A DNA stretch of 18,915 bases, from positions 1 to 18,915 of the forward strand of contig NZ_CALIIS010000115.1 in NCBI RefSeq assembly GCF_938017705.1, written 5' to 3'. Source of the stretch: an uncultured Campylobacter sp. Its GTDB lineage: Bacteria > Campylobacterota > Campylobacteria > Campylobacterales > Campylobacteraceae. Below the pieces are notes generated by a model. The model did not search any database, was not told the DNA's origin, and saw nothing but the letters and a program-made list of their open reading frames with translations. Shown here piece by piece: positions 7,649 through 15,453 of the stretch. The stretch's first letter is position 1. The number at the start of each line of letters is the position of its first letter. Made by a program: the position numbers and the translations under genes.

Positions 7649-8617
7649 TTAGCGATAAATCCCTACGGCAGCGCGAACCTTTTGCATCAATGAAGCAGCC
7701 GTCGCAGCCGCTCTTTGCGCGCCCTGTCTTAGCATCTCGTCTAAAATTTCTCGGTGGCTTTGATAGTATTCGAATTTATCCCGCGCGTCTTTGAAGTAGC
7801 TAAGCACGAGCTCGTTTAGATACGCCTTGAAGTGCCCGTGCCCCTCACCGCCCCGCTCGTAGCGAGCCTGTAGCTCCGTCTGCTCCGCTTCGCTTAAAAA
7901 CAGCTTCGCGATATTATAGACATTGCATCCGCGCCACTGCTTAGGCGCCTCTAGCGGCTCGGAGGTCGTTACGATACTTGAAATTTGCTTCTTTAGCGTT
8001 GCGGCATCTGCAAAAATATCGATCGTATTGCCATAGCTCTTGCTCATCTTCGCGCCGTCGGTGCCCGGCACGATCGCCACTTCATCGTTTATGCGCGCTT
8101 GCGGAATAGTTAAAATTTCGCCGTGGGCGTTGTTAAATTTAAGCGCGATGTCGCGGGCGATCTCGACGTGCTGGATCTGATCCTTGCCCACAGGCACGAC
8201 CTCCGCACTGTATAGCAGGATGTCCGCCGCCATCAGCACGGGGTAGCTAAACAGATCGTGCTTACTCTCAAAGCCCTTGGCGATCTTGTCTTTGTATGCG
8301 TGCGCCCGCTCGAGCAGCCCCATCGGCGCATATCCGCTTAAAATCCAGTAAAGTTCTAGCACCTCTTTCACGTCGCTTTGTACCCAAAACACCGTCTTTT
8401 TCGGATCGATCCCGAGAGACAAAAACGCTGCGGCGGCCTCATAGGTGGAATTTTTAAGCTTTGCACCGTCGCTTACGGACGTGAGCGCATGGTAGTTTGC
8501 GATAAACATAAACATCTGCTCGCCCGCGTTTTGCGCATCCACCATCTGCTTGATGCTCGCGAAGTAGTTGCCCAAATGCAGCTTGCCGCTGGGCTGAAGA
8601 CCCGTTAAAATTCTCAT
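7649..8617 (-). CDS. trpS: Tryptophanyl-tRNA synthetase
   Basis: Class I aminoacyl-tRNA synthetase that charges tRNA-Trp with tryptophan in the cytoplasm. At 322 residues it is the usual bacterial size. The Rossmann-fold signatures are clear: PSGKLHLGNY at residues 9-18 (the HIGH-equivalent, with HLGN at 14-17) and KMSKS at 190-194. Other conserved family segments include ANYHALT (40-46) and GKDQIQHVE (144-152). The start at 8617 is supported by AAAGGAG, which overlaps the stop codon of the upstream aroK fusion gene, so translation is probably coupled. Confidence 0.97.
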   Translation of the reverse strand: MRILTGLQPSGKLHLGNYFASIKQMVDAQNAGEQMFMFIANYHALTSVSDGAKLKNSTYEAAAAFLSLGIDPKKTVFWVQSDVKEVLELYWILSGYAPMGLLERAHAYKDKIAKGFESKHDLFSYPVLMAADILLYSAEVVPVGKDQIQHVEIARDIALKFNNAHGEILTIPQARINDEVAIVPGTDGAKMSKSYGNTIDIFADAATLKKQISSIVTTSEPLEAPKQWRGCNVYNIAKLFLSEAEQTELQARYERGGEGHGHFKAYLNELVLSYFKDARDKFEYYQSHREILDEMLRQGAQRAAATAASLMQKVRAAVGIYR

Positions 8618-8627
8618 CGTTGCTCCT

Positions 8628-9065
8628 TTAAATCAAAATCAGATCGCCGTCTACGAAGCCTGCGGCAACGTGCTTGCACTTAAAAATTTTTGCATCTGGC
8701 ATCTGCTCTCGCAGCTCGCGCAGAGCCTGCACGAGCATTTTTAAAACCTGTCGCCACGAAAGCTCATTTAAAAATTCAAGCTGCAAGCGCGAGCTTTGCG
8801 GATAAAACTCATCCTCGTCCTCGCACGCCCAGTCGTCGTCATCCGCGTCATAACTACTCGATCCCGCCAGCTCAAGCGCGTAAGGCTCGTAAAGATCGAA
8901 GTGCCACGCGATCACTCGCTTTGGAATTTCCTCGCGTTCTAAGCCCTCTAGTAGCTCGCGCAGCTTTTGCTTTAGCGCCTCTTTCTTTTCAAGCTTATCG
9001 CCTTTACTCTCTTTTCCGTGCGACTTGGAATTTTTGCCGCCGCCCGGGCACTTTTGTTTAGACAT
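8628..9065 (-). CDS. Possible internally initiated product of the aroK fusion (145 aa)
   Basis: This is an alternative, nested reading of the aroK fusion. ATG at 9063-9065 (M179 of the fusion) is preceded by AAAGGGG with about 6 bases of spacing, as good as the sites used by neighbouring genes. It falls where shikimate kinases normally end. The product would be a Lys-rich N-terminal tail plus an acidic globular domain with a conserved-looking Asp-rich and Trp-Ala-Cys block. Either the domain was once a separate gene that lost the intervening stop codon, or both long and short forms are made. Function is not recognised. Confidence 0.4.
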   Translation of the reverse strand: MSKQKCPGGGKNSKSHGKESKGDKLEKKEALKQKLRELLEGLEREEIPKRVIAWHFDLYEPYALELAGSSSYDADDDDWACEDEDEFYPQSSRLQLEFLNELSWRQVLKMLVQALRELREQMPDAKIFKCKHVAAGFVDGDLILI

Positions 9066-9599
9066 CTTTTTCCCCTTTAAATTTAGCCCGTCGCAGGCGG
9101 AGCAAATTTCTTTTACGATCTTTTTTACGCTTTTATTTTCGACGTTGATTACGATGTCGGCCTTTTTTTCATACGCCCCGTCTCTTTCGGCATGCAGCGC
9201 CGCGGCCTTTTGCAGATCGGCTAGCAGCGGGCGCTTGGCAAATTTTTTCTCCGCGTTTTCGCTGTTTTTTAAGCGATTAATGATCCCCTCAAAGCTTGAT
9301 TTCAGATACACGACGGTGCCGATTTTATTTAAATTTTTCACGGCGTAAAAGCCGCCGCCGGTGGAGATCACGGCGCAGTGGACGGACTTTTCTAAAAATT
9401 TCGCAAGGCCCTCTTCCATCTTTCTGAAGCTCTGCTCGCCCTGCTCTTTAAAAATTTGCCCGATCTTTTTATTGGCGTAGCTTTCGATCATATCGTCGCA
9501 ATCAAGCGCAAACATCCCGCTTTGCACAGCTAGCGCCCGTGCTACCGTGCCCTTGCCGACCCCCATAAAGCCGATGAGCACGATGTTACCGCTCTTCAT
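8628..9599 (-). CDS. aroK: Shikimate kinase fused to an extra C-terminal domain
   Basis: Residues 1 to about 168 are a complete shikimate kinase, which phosphorylates shikimate with ATP in chorismate synthesis. Visible are the P-loop G10-F-M-G-V-G-K16-G-T18 (Gly replaces the usual Ser before Thr), the DxD pair D33/D35, R59, the GGG triplet 81-83, the lid arginine R123 and the substrate arginine R139. The usual family length is about 165-175. Here the frame continues for about 145 more residues: a Lys-rich linker (about 179-205), a helix, an acidic AspAspAspAspTrp-Ala-Cys block and a C-terminal Gly-Phe-Val-Asp-Gly-Asp motif. That part looks like an unnamed, normally free-standing cytosolic family. 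M179 (at 9065) has an AAAGGGG ribosome binding site, so a separate 145-residue product could also be made. The gene overlaps the der 3' end by 14 bp. Confidence 0.9.
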   Translation of the reverse strand: MKSGNIVLIGFMGVGKGTVARALAVQSGMFALDCDDMIESYANKKIGQIFKEQGEQSFRKMEEGLAKFLEKSVHCAVISTGGGFYAVKNLNKIGTVVYLKSSFEGIINRLKNSENAEKKFAKRPLLADLQKAAALHAERDGAYEKKADIVINVENKSVKKIVKEICSACDGLNLKGKKMSKQKCPGGGKNSKSHGKESKGDKLEKKEALKQKLRELLEGLEREEIPKRVIAWHFDLYEPYALELAGSSSYDADDDDWACEDEDEFYPQSSRLQLEFLNELSWRQVLKMLVQALRELREQMPDAKIFKCKHVAAGFVDGDLILI

Positions 9600-10971
9600 C
9601 GCTCTCCCCTTTTTTGCGCGGCAGCAGCACTAGCGGGCTTCCCGAAAGAGCGAAGCTCGCGCGCAGCCTGTTCATCAAATAGCGCTTGTAGCTAAAATGT
9701 AGCGCTTGCGGGCGGTTCATCACAAGGGCGATCTTCGGCGGCGCAAAGCCGATCTGCGCGGCGTAGTAAATTTTAACCGATTTGCCCCGCTCGCGAGGTA
9801 TCGGATGCGCCTTTATCGCGGCTTCTACCGCTTCATTGATCCTTGCGGTGCCGAGCTTGCGCGTGAAATTTGAATAAACCTCCAAAATGAGCGGGTAAAT
9901 TTTATGGATTCGTTTCCTGTCCGTCGCGCTGACGCTGATGATCAGCGCGTAGGAAAGGAATTTAAACCTATCGCGCAGATCGCGGCAAAACTCGTCGTAA
10001 TCGCGCTCGCAAAGATCCCATTTGTTTAAAACTATGATGAGCCCGAGTTCAAATTTAGCCGCAAGCCCCGCGATGCGCTCGTCCAGCTCGTTTAGCGGCT
10101 CGCTTGCGTCAAGCACCAAAAGCGCGATGTCGGAGTTTTGTAAAATTTTTTCGGTGCGATTTAGCGCGAAACGCTCGATGCCCTCGATCTTACCGCGGCG
10201 GCGAATGCCCGCCGTGTCGATAAACTCAAGCGTGCGCCCTTCAAATTCCGTGCTTTCGTTCACCGGATCGATCGTCGTGCCCGCATAATCGCTCACGACC
10301 GAGCGCTGCGAGCCCACAAGCGCGTTTAGAAGGCTCGATTTACCGACGTTTACCCGCCCGATGATACCCACGCCGATGGTTTTACTAGCGTAAAATTCCT
10401 CGTCGCGCCCCTCTTTCGGCTCGCCCTCGTCGTTAAAGCCCTCTATAAAATCATCAAAAATTTCATCCTCGTCCTGCTGCGCAGGCGCAGGGTCCAAGAA
10501 GCCGTATATCCACTCTTTCAGCTCGTCGATGCCGCTGTTGTGCGAGACGGAGATCGGGAAAAATTTAACGCCGAATTCGTTAAACTCCCAGCTGCGCTCC
10601 TCGTCGCGCTTGCCGTCTATTTTATTGACCGCCAAGGCGATGGGCTTGCCAAGTCTCTGCAGCGAGAAAAATATCCGCCGCTCATCGTCGCTCGGCAATA
10701 GCTTGCCGTCCGTCATAAAGATTATCAAATCCGCGCTCTTGACCTCGCTTAGCGTCTTAGCCTGCACGCGCGCAAACAGCTCGGAGGTATCGTCCAAGCC
10801 GCCCGAATCAATCACGCGCACGCGGCGATCGAAAATTTCGGCTTCGGCTCTATTGGTATCGCGCGTCGTACCCGCAACGTCGCTCGTGATGGCGATGCGA
10901 GCGCCCGCTAGGCGGTTAAAAAGGCTCGACTTGCCGACGTTGGGGCGCCCGATGATGATCAAACTTTTCAC
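9586..10971 (-). CDS. der: Ribosome biogenesis GTPase Der (EngA)
   Basis: Essential double-GTPase required for 50S subunit assembly. From the GTG start it has 461 residues. The first G domain shows GRPNVGKSS (G1, residues 8-16), DSGG as G3 (an unusual Ser for the common Thr), and NKID as G4. The second shows GRVNVGKSS, DTAG with the typical IRRRGKIEG continuation, and NKWD. A KH-like domain follows (from about 360). The GTG at 10969-10971 is chosen because AAGGA lies five to six bases upstream and the protein then begins MKSLIIIG. A TTG 12 codons earlier (11007) lies within the promoter -10 box and is rejected. It heads the minus-strand run and overlaps aroK by 14 bp. Confidence 0.96.
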   Translation of the reverse strand: MKSLIIIGRPNVGKSSLFNRLAGARIAITSDVAGTTRDTNRAEAEIFDRRVRVIDSGGLDDTSELFARVQAKTLSEVKSADLIIFMTDGKLLPSDDERRIFFSLQRLGKPIALAVNKIDGKRDEERSWEFNEFGVKFFPISVSHNSGIDELKEWIYGFLDPAPAQQDEDEIFDDFIEGFNDEGEPKEGRDEEFYASKTIGVGIIGRVNVGKSSLLNALVGSQRSVVSDYAGTTIDPVNESTEFEGRTLEFIDTAGIRRRGKIEGIERFALNRTEKILQNSDIALLVLDASEPLNELDERIAGLAAKFELGLIIVLNKWDLCERDYDEFCRDLRDRFKFLSYALIISVSATDRKRIHKIYPLILEVYSNFTRKLGTARINEAVEAAIKAHPIPRERGKSVKIYYAAQIGFAPPKIALVMNRPQALHFSYKRYLMNRLRASFALSGSPLVLLPRKKGESDEER

Positions 10972-10996
10972 GTTCGTCCTTGTAGTTTTTGGCGCG

Positions 10997-11002
10997 ATTA
11001 TA
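10997..11002 (-). promoter_or_regulatory. Candidate -10 box of der
   Basis: On the minus strand TATAAT stands 25 bases upstream of the GTG start of der, giving a short leader of roughly 20 bases that contains the AAGGA ribosome binding site. It would be the promoter for the der-aroK-trpS run. A clear -35 box is not seen. Confidence 0.55.
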
Positions 11003-11007
11003 ACCAA

Positions 11008-11496
11008 AAATAGATTAAAGCCAAATTCTACGCGCTCGCTCGCGGAGCTAAGCGGTAAAATTTTATGAAATTTAGGCGCTAAATTTAGCGAAATTTATCG
11101 CAGCACTAGCGAGGATGCCGCTCGTAAAAGACGCCAAGGCGTGCGATCCATCGCCTCAGACGGCACAGAACGGGGCGATGCGTAAATTTTATAAATTTTA
11201 AAAACCTCGGTCTAAGTGCGAAAGCTAGCGGTCGAAGCACAAAAACGGGCACAACCGCGCGAAAACATAAAAACCCGCAGCTGCGTAAATTTTGACTATT
11301 CCGCGTATTCAAGCGCCGAAGTACAAAACCGAGCCGTTGTGCTCAAACGCGCAAAAACAGGCGGCGCGGCAAGATTAAAAGTGATGATGCAGCGAGGATT
11401 AGAAGCGGGCGGTGCGGCGAGGGTGAGATTAAAAACGGCGGAATATTAAAATTTAATCATTATGCGTGTATAATTCCGCAAATTTAAAGGGACGCG
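11008..11496. other. Spacer between divergent der and transporter genes
   Basis: About 490 bases without a gene I can support; the open frames on both strands at 11106-11449 have chance-like composition and no ribosome binding site. It contains a perfect 14-bp palindrome CGCTAAATTTAGCG (11077-11090), which could be an operator or hairpin, and loosely repeated GGCGG(C/T)GCGGC(A/G)AG...ATTAAAA blocks near 11360 and 11407. The promoter of the EamA gene lies at the right end. Confidence 0.5.
11469..11474 (+). promoter_or_regulatory. Candidate -10 box of the EamA transporter pair
   Basis: TATAAT preceded by GTG lies 22 bases upstream of the ATG at 11497, with the ribosome binding site AAAGGGA between. 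This gives a very short leader of about 15 bases. Confidence 0.55.
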
Positions 11497-12402
11497 ATGA
11501 AATACAACAACTTCTTGCTGCACCATCTAAGCGTGTATTATATGCTGATGGCGTGCTTTTACAACTCTCTTACGGGCGTTTTTGCCAAGCTTTTGGGCGC
11601 GCAAATTTCATCGCTTGAGGTCGTGCTCTTTCGCAATCTGCCTGGACTTTTGATCCTGCTTTATAAAATCAAAGCGCGTCCCCGCGCGGCGCGCTTCGCA
11701 AACAAAGGCGGTCATCCTTTTACGCTCGCGTTTCGCGGCATTATCGGGATTTTGGGGCTGATGGTATTTTTTTATAATGTCGCCAACATCAGCCTCGGCG
11801 AGGCATTTACCTTTCAAAAAACGGCACCCATTTGGACGGCGATCATCGCGTATTTTACCCTCGGCGAAAAATTCGGCGCGATGGGCTGGTTCTCGGTCTG
11901 TCTCGGATTTGTGGGCATCGTTTTGGTAATTCAGCCGCAGTTTGGCTTGCAACCGAGCGATATTTTTGGAATTTTAAGCGGATTATTCGCCGCAATGGCG
12001 CTTACCTCCGTGCGCGGGCTACGTAAATACTATAGCTCCGATACGATCATCCTCTCTGCGCTTCTTGCCGGCACGCTGATGCCCGTAGCGCTTATGATCG
12101 CGGCGGAATTTATAGACGCGCCCGCGCTGAGCTTTATGCTTTCTAAATTTAAAATTCCAAACGCGCAGAGCTGGCTCTTTGCCGTGCTTTTGGGGCTGCT
12201 GGGGCTGTTTTATCAAACCTACGTCACCAAGGCCTACGCCGCGACGCGCAAAGCGGGCATAGTAGCTACGATCAGCTACGCAGACATCATCTTTTCGACG
12301 CTATTTGGGCTGCTGCTAGGCGACGCCTTGCCTGGTTTCATGGCGCTTGTGGGTATGGCGCTCATCATCGCCGCGGGCGCGCTCGTCGCGAACCGAAAGT
12401 AG
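11497..12402 (+). CDS. EamA-family (DMT) transporter, first of a tandem pair
   Basis: A 301-residue inner-membrane protein with about ten hydrophobic segments and two EamA repeats (about residues 12-145 and 155-298), the layout of drug/metabolite transporter superfamily exporters. These proteins export amino acids, metabolites or toxic compounds; the substrate cannot be read from the sequence. Conserved stretches include FRN near 45, a Gly-rich second helix, AFTFQKTAPIW (about 104-114) and the C-terminal KAGIVATISYADIIFSTLFG (about 252-271). The start at 11497 has AAAGGGA upstream. The next gene, only 6 bp downstream, encodes a close paralogue, so the two are an operon and may work together. 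Confidence 0.9.
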   Translation: MKYNNFLLHHLSVYYMLMACFYNSLTGVFAKLLGAQISSLEVVLFRNLPGLLILLYKIKARPRAARFANKGGHPFTLAFRGIIGILGLMVFFYNVANISLGEAFTFQKTAPIWTAIIAYFTLGEKFGAMGWFSVCLGFVGIVLVIQPQFGLQPSDIFGILSGLFAAMALTSVRGLRKYYSSDTIILSALLAGTLMPVALMIAAEFIDAPALSFMLSKFKIPNAQSWLFAVLLGLLGLFYQTYVTKAYAATRKAGIVATISYADIIFSTLFGLLLGDALPGFMALVGMALIIAAGALVANRK

Positions 12403-12408
12403 GACGGC

Positions 12409-13341
12409 GTGAAGCAGAAATTTTACTCCACATTTTGGCTGAAACATCTTGGCGTTTACTATATGCTCGTAGCAAGCTTTTATTTCGCACTAAACGGCGC
12501 GCTAGCCAAGGTCATGGCAGAGCGGATGAGTAGCGCCGAGATTGTGTTTTTCCGCAACGTCGTGGGCATCGCAATCGTGCTGTTTTCGCTACGGCGGGTA
12601 AAAAATCTGGGTCCGGGCGGCAAGCCGTGGCTGCTTGCATTTCGCGGCTTTATCGGCAGCTGCGGGATCTTAGCGACCTTCTACAATATCGCTCACATCG
12701 ATCTTGGCACTGCTTTTACCTTCCAAAAGACGGCGCCCATTTTCACCGCGCTATTTTCGGCGTTTTTCTTAGGCGAAAAGCTAAGCTCTAAGGGCTGGTT
12801 TGCGATACTGCTCGGATTTGGCGGAATTTTACTCGTCGTGCGCCCGCACATCGGCATCAGCGTAACCGACGCGGTGGGAATCTTCGGCGGTATGTGCGCG
12901 GGGCTTGCATACACGAGCGTGCGCGAGCTCCGCAAACACTACGCCACCAACCTCATCGTGCTGGTTTTTGTCTCCTCCGCTACCTTTTTAAGCGCGATGA
13001 TGATGGCTGCGGGCTGGGCGCTCGGTGATAGCGAGGTCAAAATTTTAGGACTTTTCAGCGGGGCGGATTTGGCGAGACTTGCTTATTTCAACCCGCCAAG
13101 CCTTTTTGGCTGGGTACTCGTGGCGCTTCTGGGTGTCAGCGGGATCTACTTCCAAATTTACATGACGCGCGCCTACGCCGCTTCGCGCAAAGCTGGCATC
13201 GTCGCGGCGATCAGCTATAGCGACATCCTCTTTAGCATGGCGCTTGGAATTATGCTAGGCGATCGGCTGCCCGGTCCGATAGTGCTAGCGGGCATCGCGG
13301 TGGTGATTTTAAGCGGAATTCTAATCGCCCGTGAGCGCTAA
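12409..13341 (+). CDS. EamA-family (DMT) transporter, second of a tandem pair
   Basis: A 310-residue, ten-span DMT superfamily transporter that aligns with the upstream protein over its full length: shared blocks include VYYML near the N-terminus, FRN near 48, AFTFQKTAPIF near 105, and RKAGIVAAISYSDILFS near 262. It begins with GTG at 12409, preceded by AGGA at the end of the upstream gene. The pair clearly arose by tandem duplication, but divergence is substantial, so the substrates may differ or the two may act as a heterodimer, as known for some small DMT relatives. No transcription terminator with a U-run is evident after the stop. Confidence 0.9.
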   Translation: MKQKFYSTFWLKHLGVYYMLVASFYFALNGALAKVMAERMSSAEIVFFRNVVGIAIVLFSLRRVKNLGPGGKPWLLAFRGFIGSCGILATFYNIAHIDLGTAFTFQKTAPIFTALFSAFFLGEKLSSKGWFAILLGFGGILLVVRPHIGISVTDAVGIFGGMCAGLAYTSVRELRKHYATNLIVLVFVSSATFLSAMMMAAGWALGDSEVKILGLFSGADLARLAYFNPPSLFGWVLVALLGVSGIYFQIYMTRAYAASRKAGIVAAISYSDILFSMALGIMLGDRLPGPIVLAGIAVVILSGILIARER

Positions 13342-13461
13342 ATTTAAATCTAAATTTAAAACTAATTCAAAACGCGCCGAGGGGCTAAATTTAATCCGCG
13401 CCGCCCGCCGCGCTAAATTTCAGCGATATAAAAGTCTTAAAAAGCTAAGATTGCGATAAAG

Positions 13462-13476
13462 TTCTACGGCGTAGAA
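13462..13476. promoter_or_regulatory. Perfect inverted repeat upstream of the activase gene
   Basis: TTCTAC and GTAGAA are separated by GGC, forming a perfect 6+3+6 inverted repeat 25 bases before the activase ATG. A TATAAA at 13427-13432 is a possible -10 box, which would put the repeat in the early transcribed leader, either as an operator or as a small hairpin near the start codon. A near-palindrome CGCTAAATTTCAGCG lies further upstream at 13411-13425 and resembles the palindrome at 11077. Confidence 0.4.
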
Positions 13477-13501
13477 ATATTTTTCGACGGATTTAAATTT
13501 T

Positions 13502-14278
13502 ATGCATTTTATCGGTATCGACATCGGCGGGGCGTCATCAAAGGTCGCCGTTATGGACGAGTGCGGCGAATTTTGCGAGCTATTTTTGCTGCCAAGCGGC
13601 TTTAGCGCGGTCAAGGTCGCGCGGCAGATCAAGCAAAATTTGGAGCAAAAAGGCTACGGCGAGGGCTTCGTGACGGCTACGGGCTACGGACGCGTCAGCG
13701 TGGAGTACGCGCAGCTTAGCATGAGCGAAATTTTATGCCACGGCCTTGGGGCGCACTTTTTGTTTGAGCCTGATTGCACCGTCATCGACGTGGGCGGGCA
13801 GGATACAAAAGCAATCAAGATCGAAAACGGCAAGCCCGCGGATTTTATCATGAACGACAAATGCTCGGCGGGCACGGGCAAATTTTTAGAGATCAGTGCG
13901 GGCCGCCTGGGGTTAGAGCTAAGCGAAATTTACAAAACCGCCCGCAAAAATCCCGCGATCAAGCTAAGCTCGACCTGCACTGTTTTTGCCGAGAGCGAGA
14001 TCGTCTCGCTAAGCGCAAACGGAGCCGAAACGAGCGAGATCGCCTACGCCATCGTGGACTCATCCGCGCATAAGGTCGCCTCTCTCATCAAACGGCTGGA
14101 AAATCAAATTTATTTTTTAAGCGGCGGGCTTAGCAACGTGCCGCTCTTCAAACAGCTTCTAGGCGAGCATCTGGGGGCTGAAATTTTTACTCACGAAAAC
14201 GCAATCTACTGCGGCGCGATGGGCGCTTCGCTTATCGGCGCACGCAAAGCAAATGAAATTTCAAAGGAGACGAGATGA
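13502..14278 (+). CDS. BadF/HgdC-type ATP-dependent activase of a dehydratase/double-cubane protein
   Basis: A 258-residue member of the ASKHA-fold BadF/BadG/BcrA/HgdC family. Such homodimeric activases bind one [4Fe-4S] cluster at the dimer interface and use ATP hydrolysis to push a low-potential electron onto a partner enzyme. Visible are the phosphate-1 loop GIDIGGASSKVAV (5-17), DVGGQDTKAI (96-105), NDKCSAGTGKF (118-128) with C121, STCTVFAESE (157-166) with C159, and LSGGLSN near 206-212. C121 and C159 match the two cluster cysteines of the family. The ATG at 13502 lacks a strong Shine-Dalgarno, so initiation may be inefficient. It overlaps the next gene by ATGA, and that gene encodes the expected partner, as in the yjiL-yjiM pair of Escherichia coli. 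Confidence 0.9.
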   Translation: MHFIGIDIGGASSKVAVMDECGEFCELFLLPSGFSAVKVARQIKQNLEQKGYGEGFVTATGYGRVSVEYAQLSMSEILCHGLGAHFLFEPDCTVIDVGGQDTKAIKIENGKPADFIMNDKCSAGTGKFLEISAGRLGLELSEIYKTARKNPAIKLSSTCTVFAESEIVSLSANGAETSEIAYAIVDSSAHKVASLIKRLENQIYFLSGGLSNVPLFKQLLGEHLGAEIFTHENAIYCGAMGASLIGARKANEISKETR

Positions 14279-15384
14279 AGATGGATTTTGACGCGCTTAA
14301 AAAGCGCAACGCAATGGCTCTGCACGATCTAAAAGAGCAAGGCAAACACGTAGTGGGAATGTTTTGCACCTATTCGCCAAAGGAGCTCATTTACGCCGCA
14401 GGCGCCGTGCCGGTTGGGCTTTGCGCCTATGACGAGAGCCCGATAGACGCCGCTCACGCGGAGCTTCCGCGCAATCTTTGCCCGCTGATCAAGGCAAGCT
14501 ACGGCTACGCAGTTACTAAAAAATGCCCCTATATGAACGCCAGCGATCTCGTCATAGGCGAAACGACCTGCGACGGCAAGAAAAAGATGTATGAGCTGCT
14601 GGCAAAGCACAAGGACGTCCACGTGCTGCAGCTGCCGAATATGACCGGTGGCAAGAGCTTGGAGCTTTTTACCGACGAGCTTAGAGAATTTCGCAAAGTT
14701 TTAGAGCAAAAATTTGATACGAAAATCACCGATGAAGCGCTGCTCGATGCGGTGCAAATTTACAACGAAGAGCGCAAGGTGATGTTGGAGCTTTTAGAGC
14801 TTGGCAAACTAAATCCGATGCCGGTAGCGGGCAGCGAAATTCATCAAATTTCATTTGCGAGCGACTTCATATACGATAAACGCGAAAAGCTTAAGATGAT
14901 ACGCGCCTACATAGCCGCCGCGAAGGAGATGACGCCGCCGAAAACTCGCAAAAAGCGGATCATCATCACCGGCTGTCCAAGCGGAGGCGTGTATGAAAAG
15001 GTTATCAAGCAGATAGAGGAGCTGGGCGCGGACGTGGTAGCCTTTGAAAACTGCTCCGGCACCAAAGGCTATCAAAACCAAGTGCAAACAAAGGGCGATC
15101 TGGTCGCAAATATCGCCGAACGCTACCTTAAAATTCCATGTTCGGTGATGTATCAAAACGACGCACGCTCAGAGGTTATCAAGGATTTCGTACGCGAATA
15201 TCAAGCCCACGGCGTCGTCGACGTCGTGTTAAGCGGCTGTCACACCTACGCAATAGAGACGAACAGGATCAAAGAGGCAAGCCGCGAAGCGGGGGCGAAC
15301 TATATGAGCCTGGAGACGGACTACTCCAAGCAGGACGTGGGGCAAATTCGCACGCGTTTAGAGGCGTTTATAGAGCTGCTTTAA
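14275..15384 (+). CDS. 2-hydroxyacyl-CoA dehydratase family / double-cubane cluster protein
   Basis: A 369-residue protein of the HgdB/FldC (2-hydroxyacyl-CoA dehydratase D-component) family. Because it is encoded as a single subunit directly after an activase, it best matches the double-cubane cluster proteins (YjiM-like). The studied member from Carboxydothermus hydrogenoformans carries an [8Fe-9S] cluster and reduces acetylene when driven by its ATP-dependent reductase. Candidate ligands are abundant: C31 in the FCTYSP motif, C69, C84, C99 (ETTCDGKKKMYE), C234 (GCPSG), C260 (ENCSG), C289 and C322 (SGCHT). The physiological substrate is unknown, and a 2-hydroxyacyl-CoA dehydratase role would usually need a second subunit, which is absent. 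AAGGAG precedes the ATG, which overlaps the activase stop. A weak hairpin (15393-15416) lies after the stop. Confidence 0.88.
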   Translation: MKMDFDALKKRNAMALHDLKEQGKHVVGMFCTYSPKELIYAAGAVPVGLCAYDESPIDAAHAELPRNLCPLIKASYGYAVTKKCPYMNASDLVIGETTCDGKKKMYELLAKHKDVHVLQLPNMTGGKSLELFTDELREFRKVLEQKFDTKITDEALLDAVQIYNEERKVMLELLELGKLNPMPVAGSEIHQISFASDFIYDKREKLKMIRAYIAAAKEMTPPKTRKKRIIITGCPSGGVYEKVIKQIEELGADVVAFENCSGTKGYQNQVQTKGDLVANIAERYLKIPCSVMYQNDARSEVIKDFVREYQAHGVVDVVLSGCHTYAIETNRIKEASREAGANYMSLETDYSKQDVGQIRTRLEAFIELL

Positions 15385-15453
15385 GCTAGGTTGCTCTAAA
15401 TTTTGAAATAAAGAGCTTTGTAAATTTAACAATCCAAAGAAAGGAGAGATTGC

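Noticed and set aside
10972..11007. N-terminal 12-codon extension of der from a TTG
   Set aside because: It would begin against the TATAAT promoter box and lacks a ribosome binding site.
11106..11449. Open frames on both strands between der and the EamA gene
   Set aside because: Low-complexity composition, no ribosome binding sites, mutual overlap on opposite strands, and no family resemblance.
15393..15420. Intrinsic terminator between the double-cubane gene and the binding-protein gene
   Set aside because: GCTCT/AGAGC arms enclose a 14-base loop and only a TTTG follows, too weak to call; it could cause partial termination at most.
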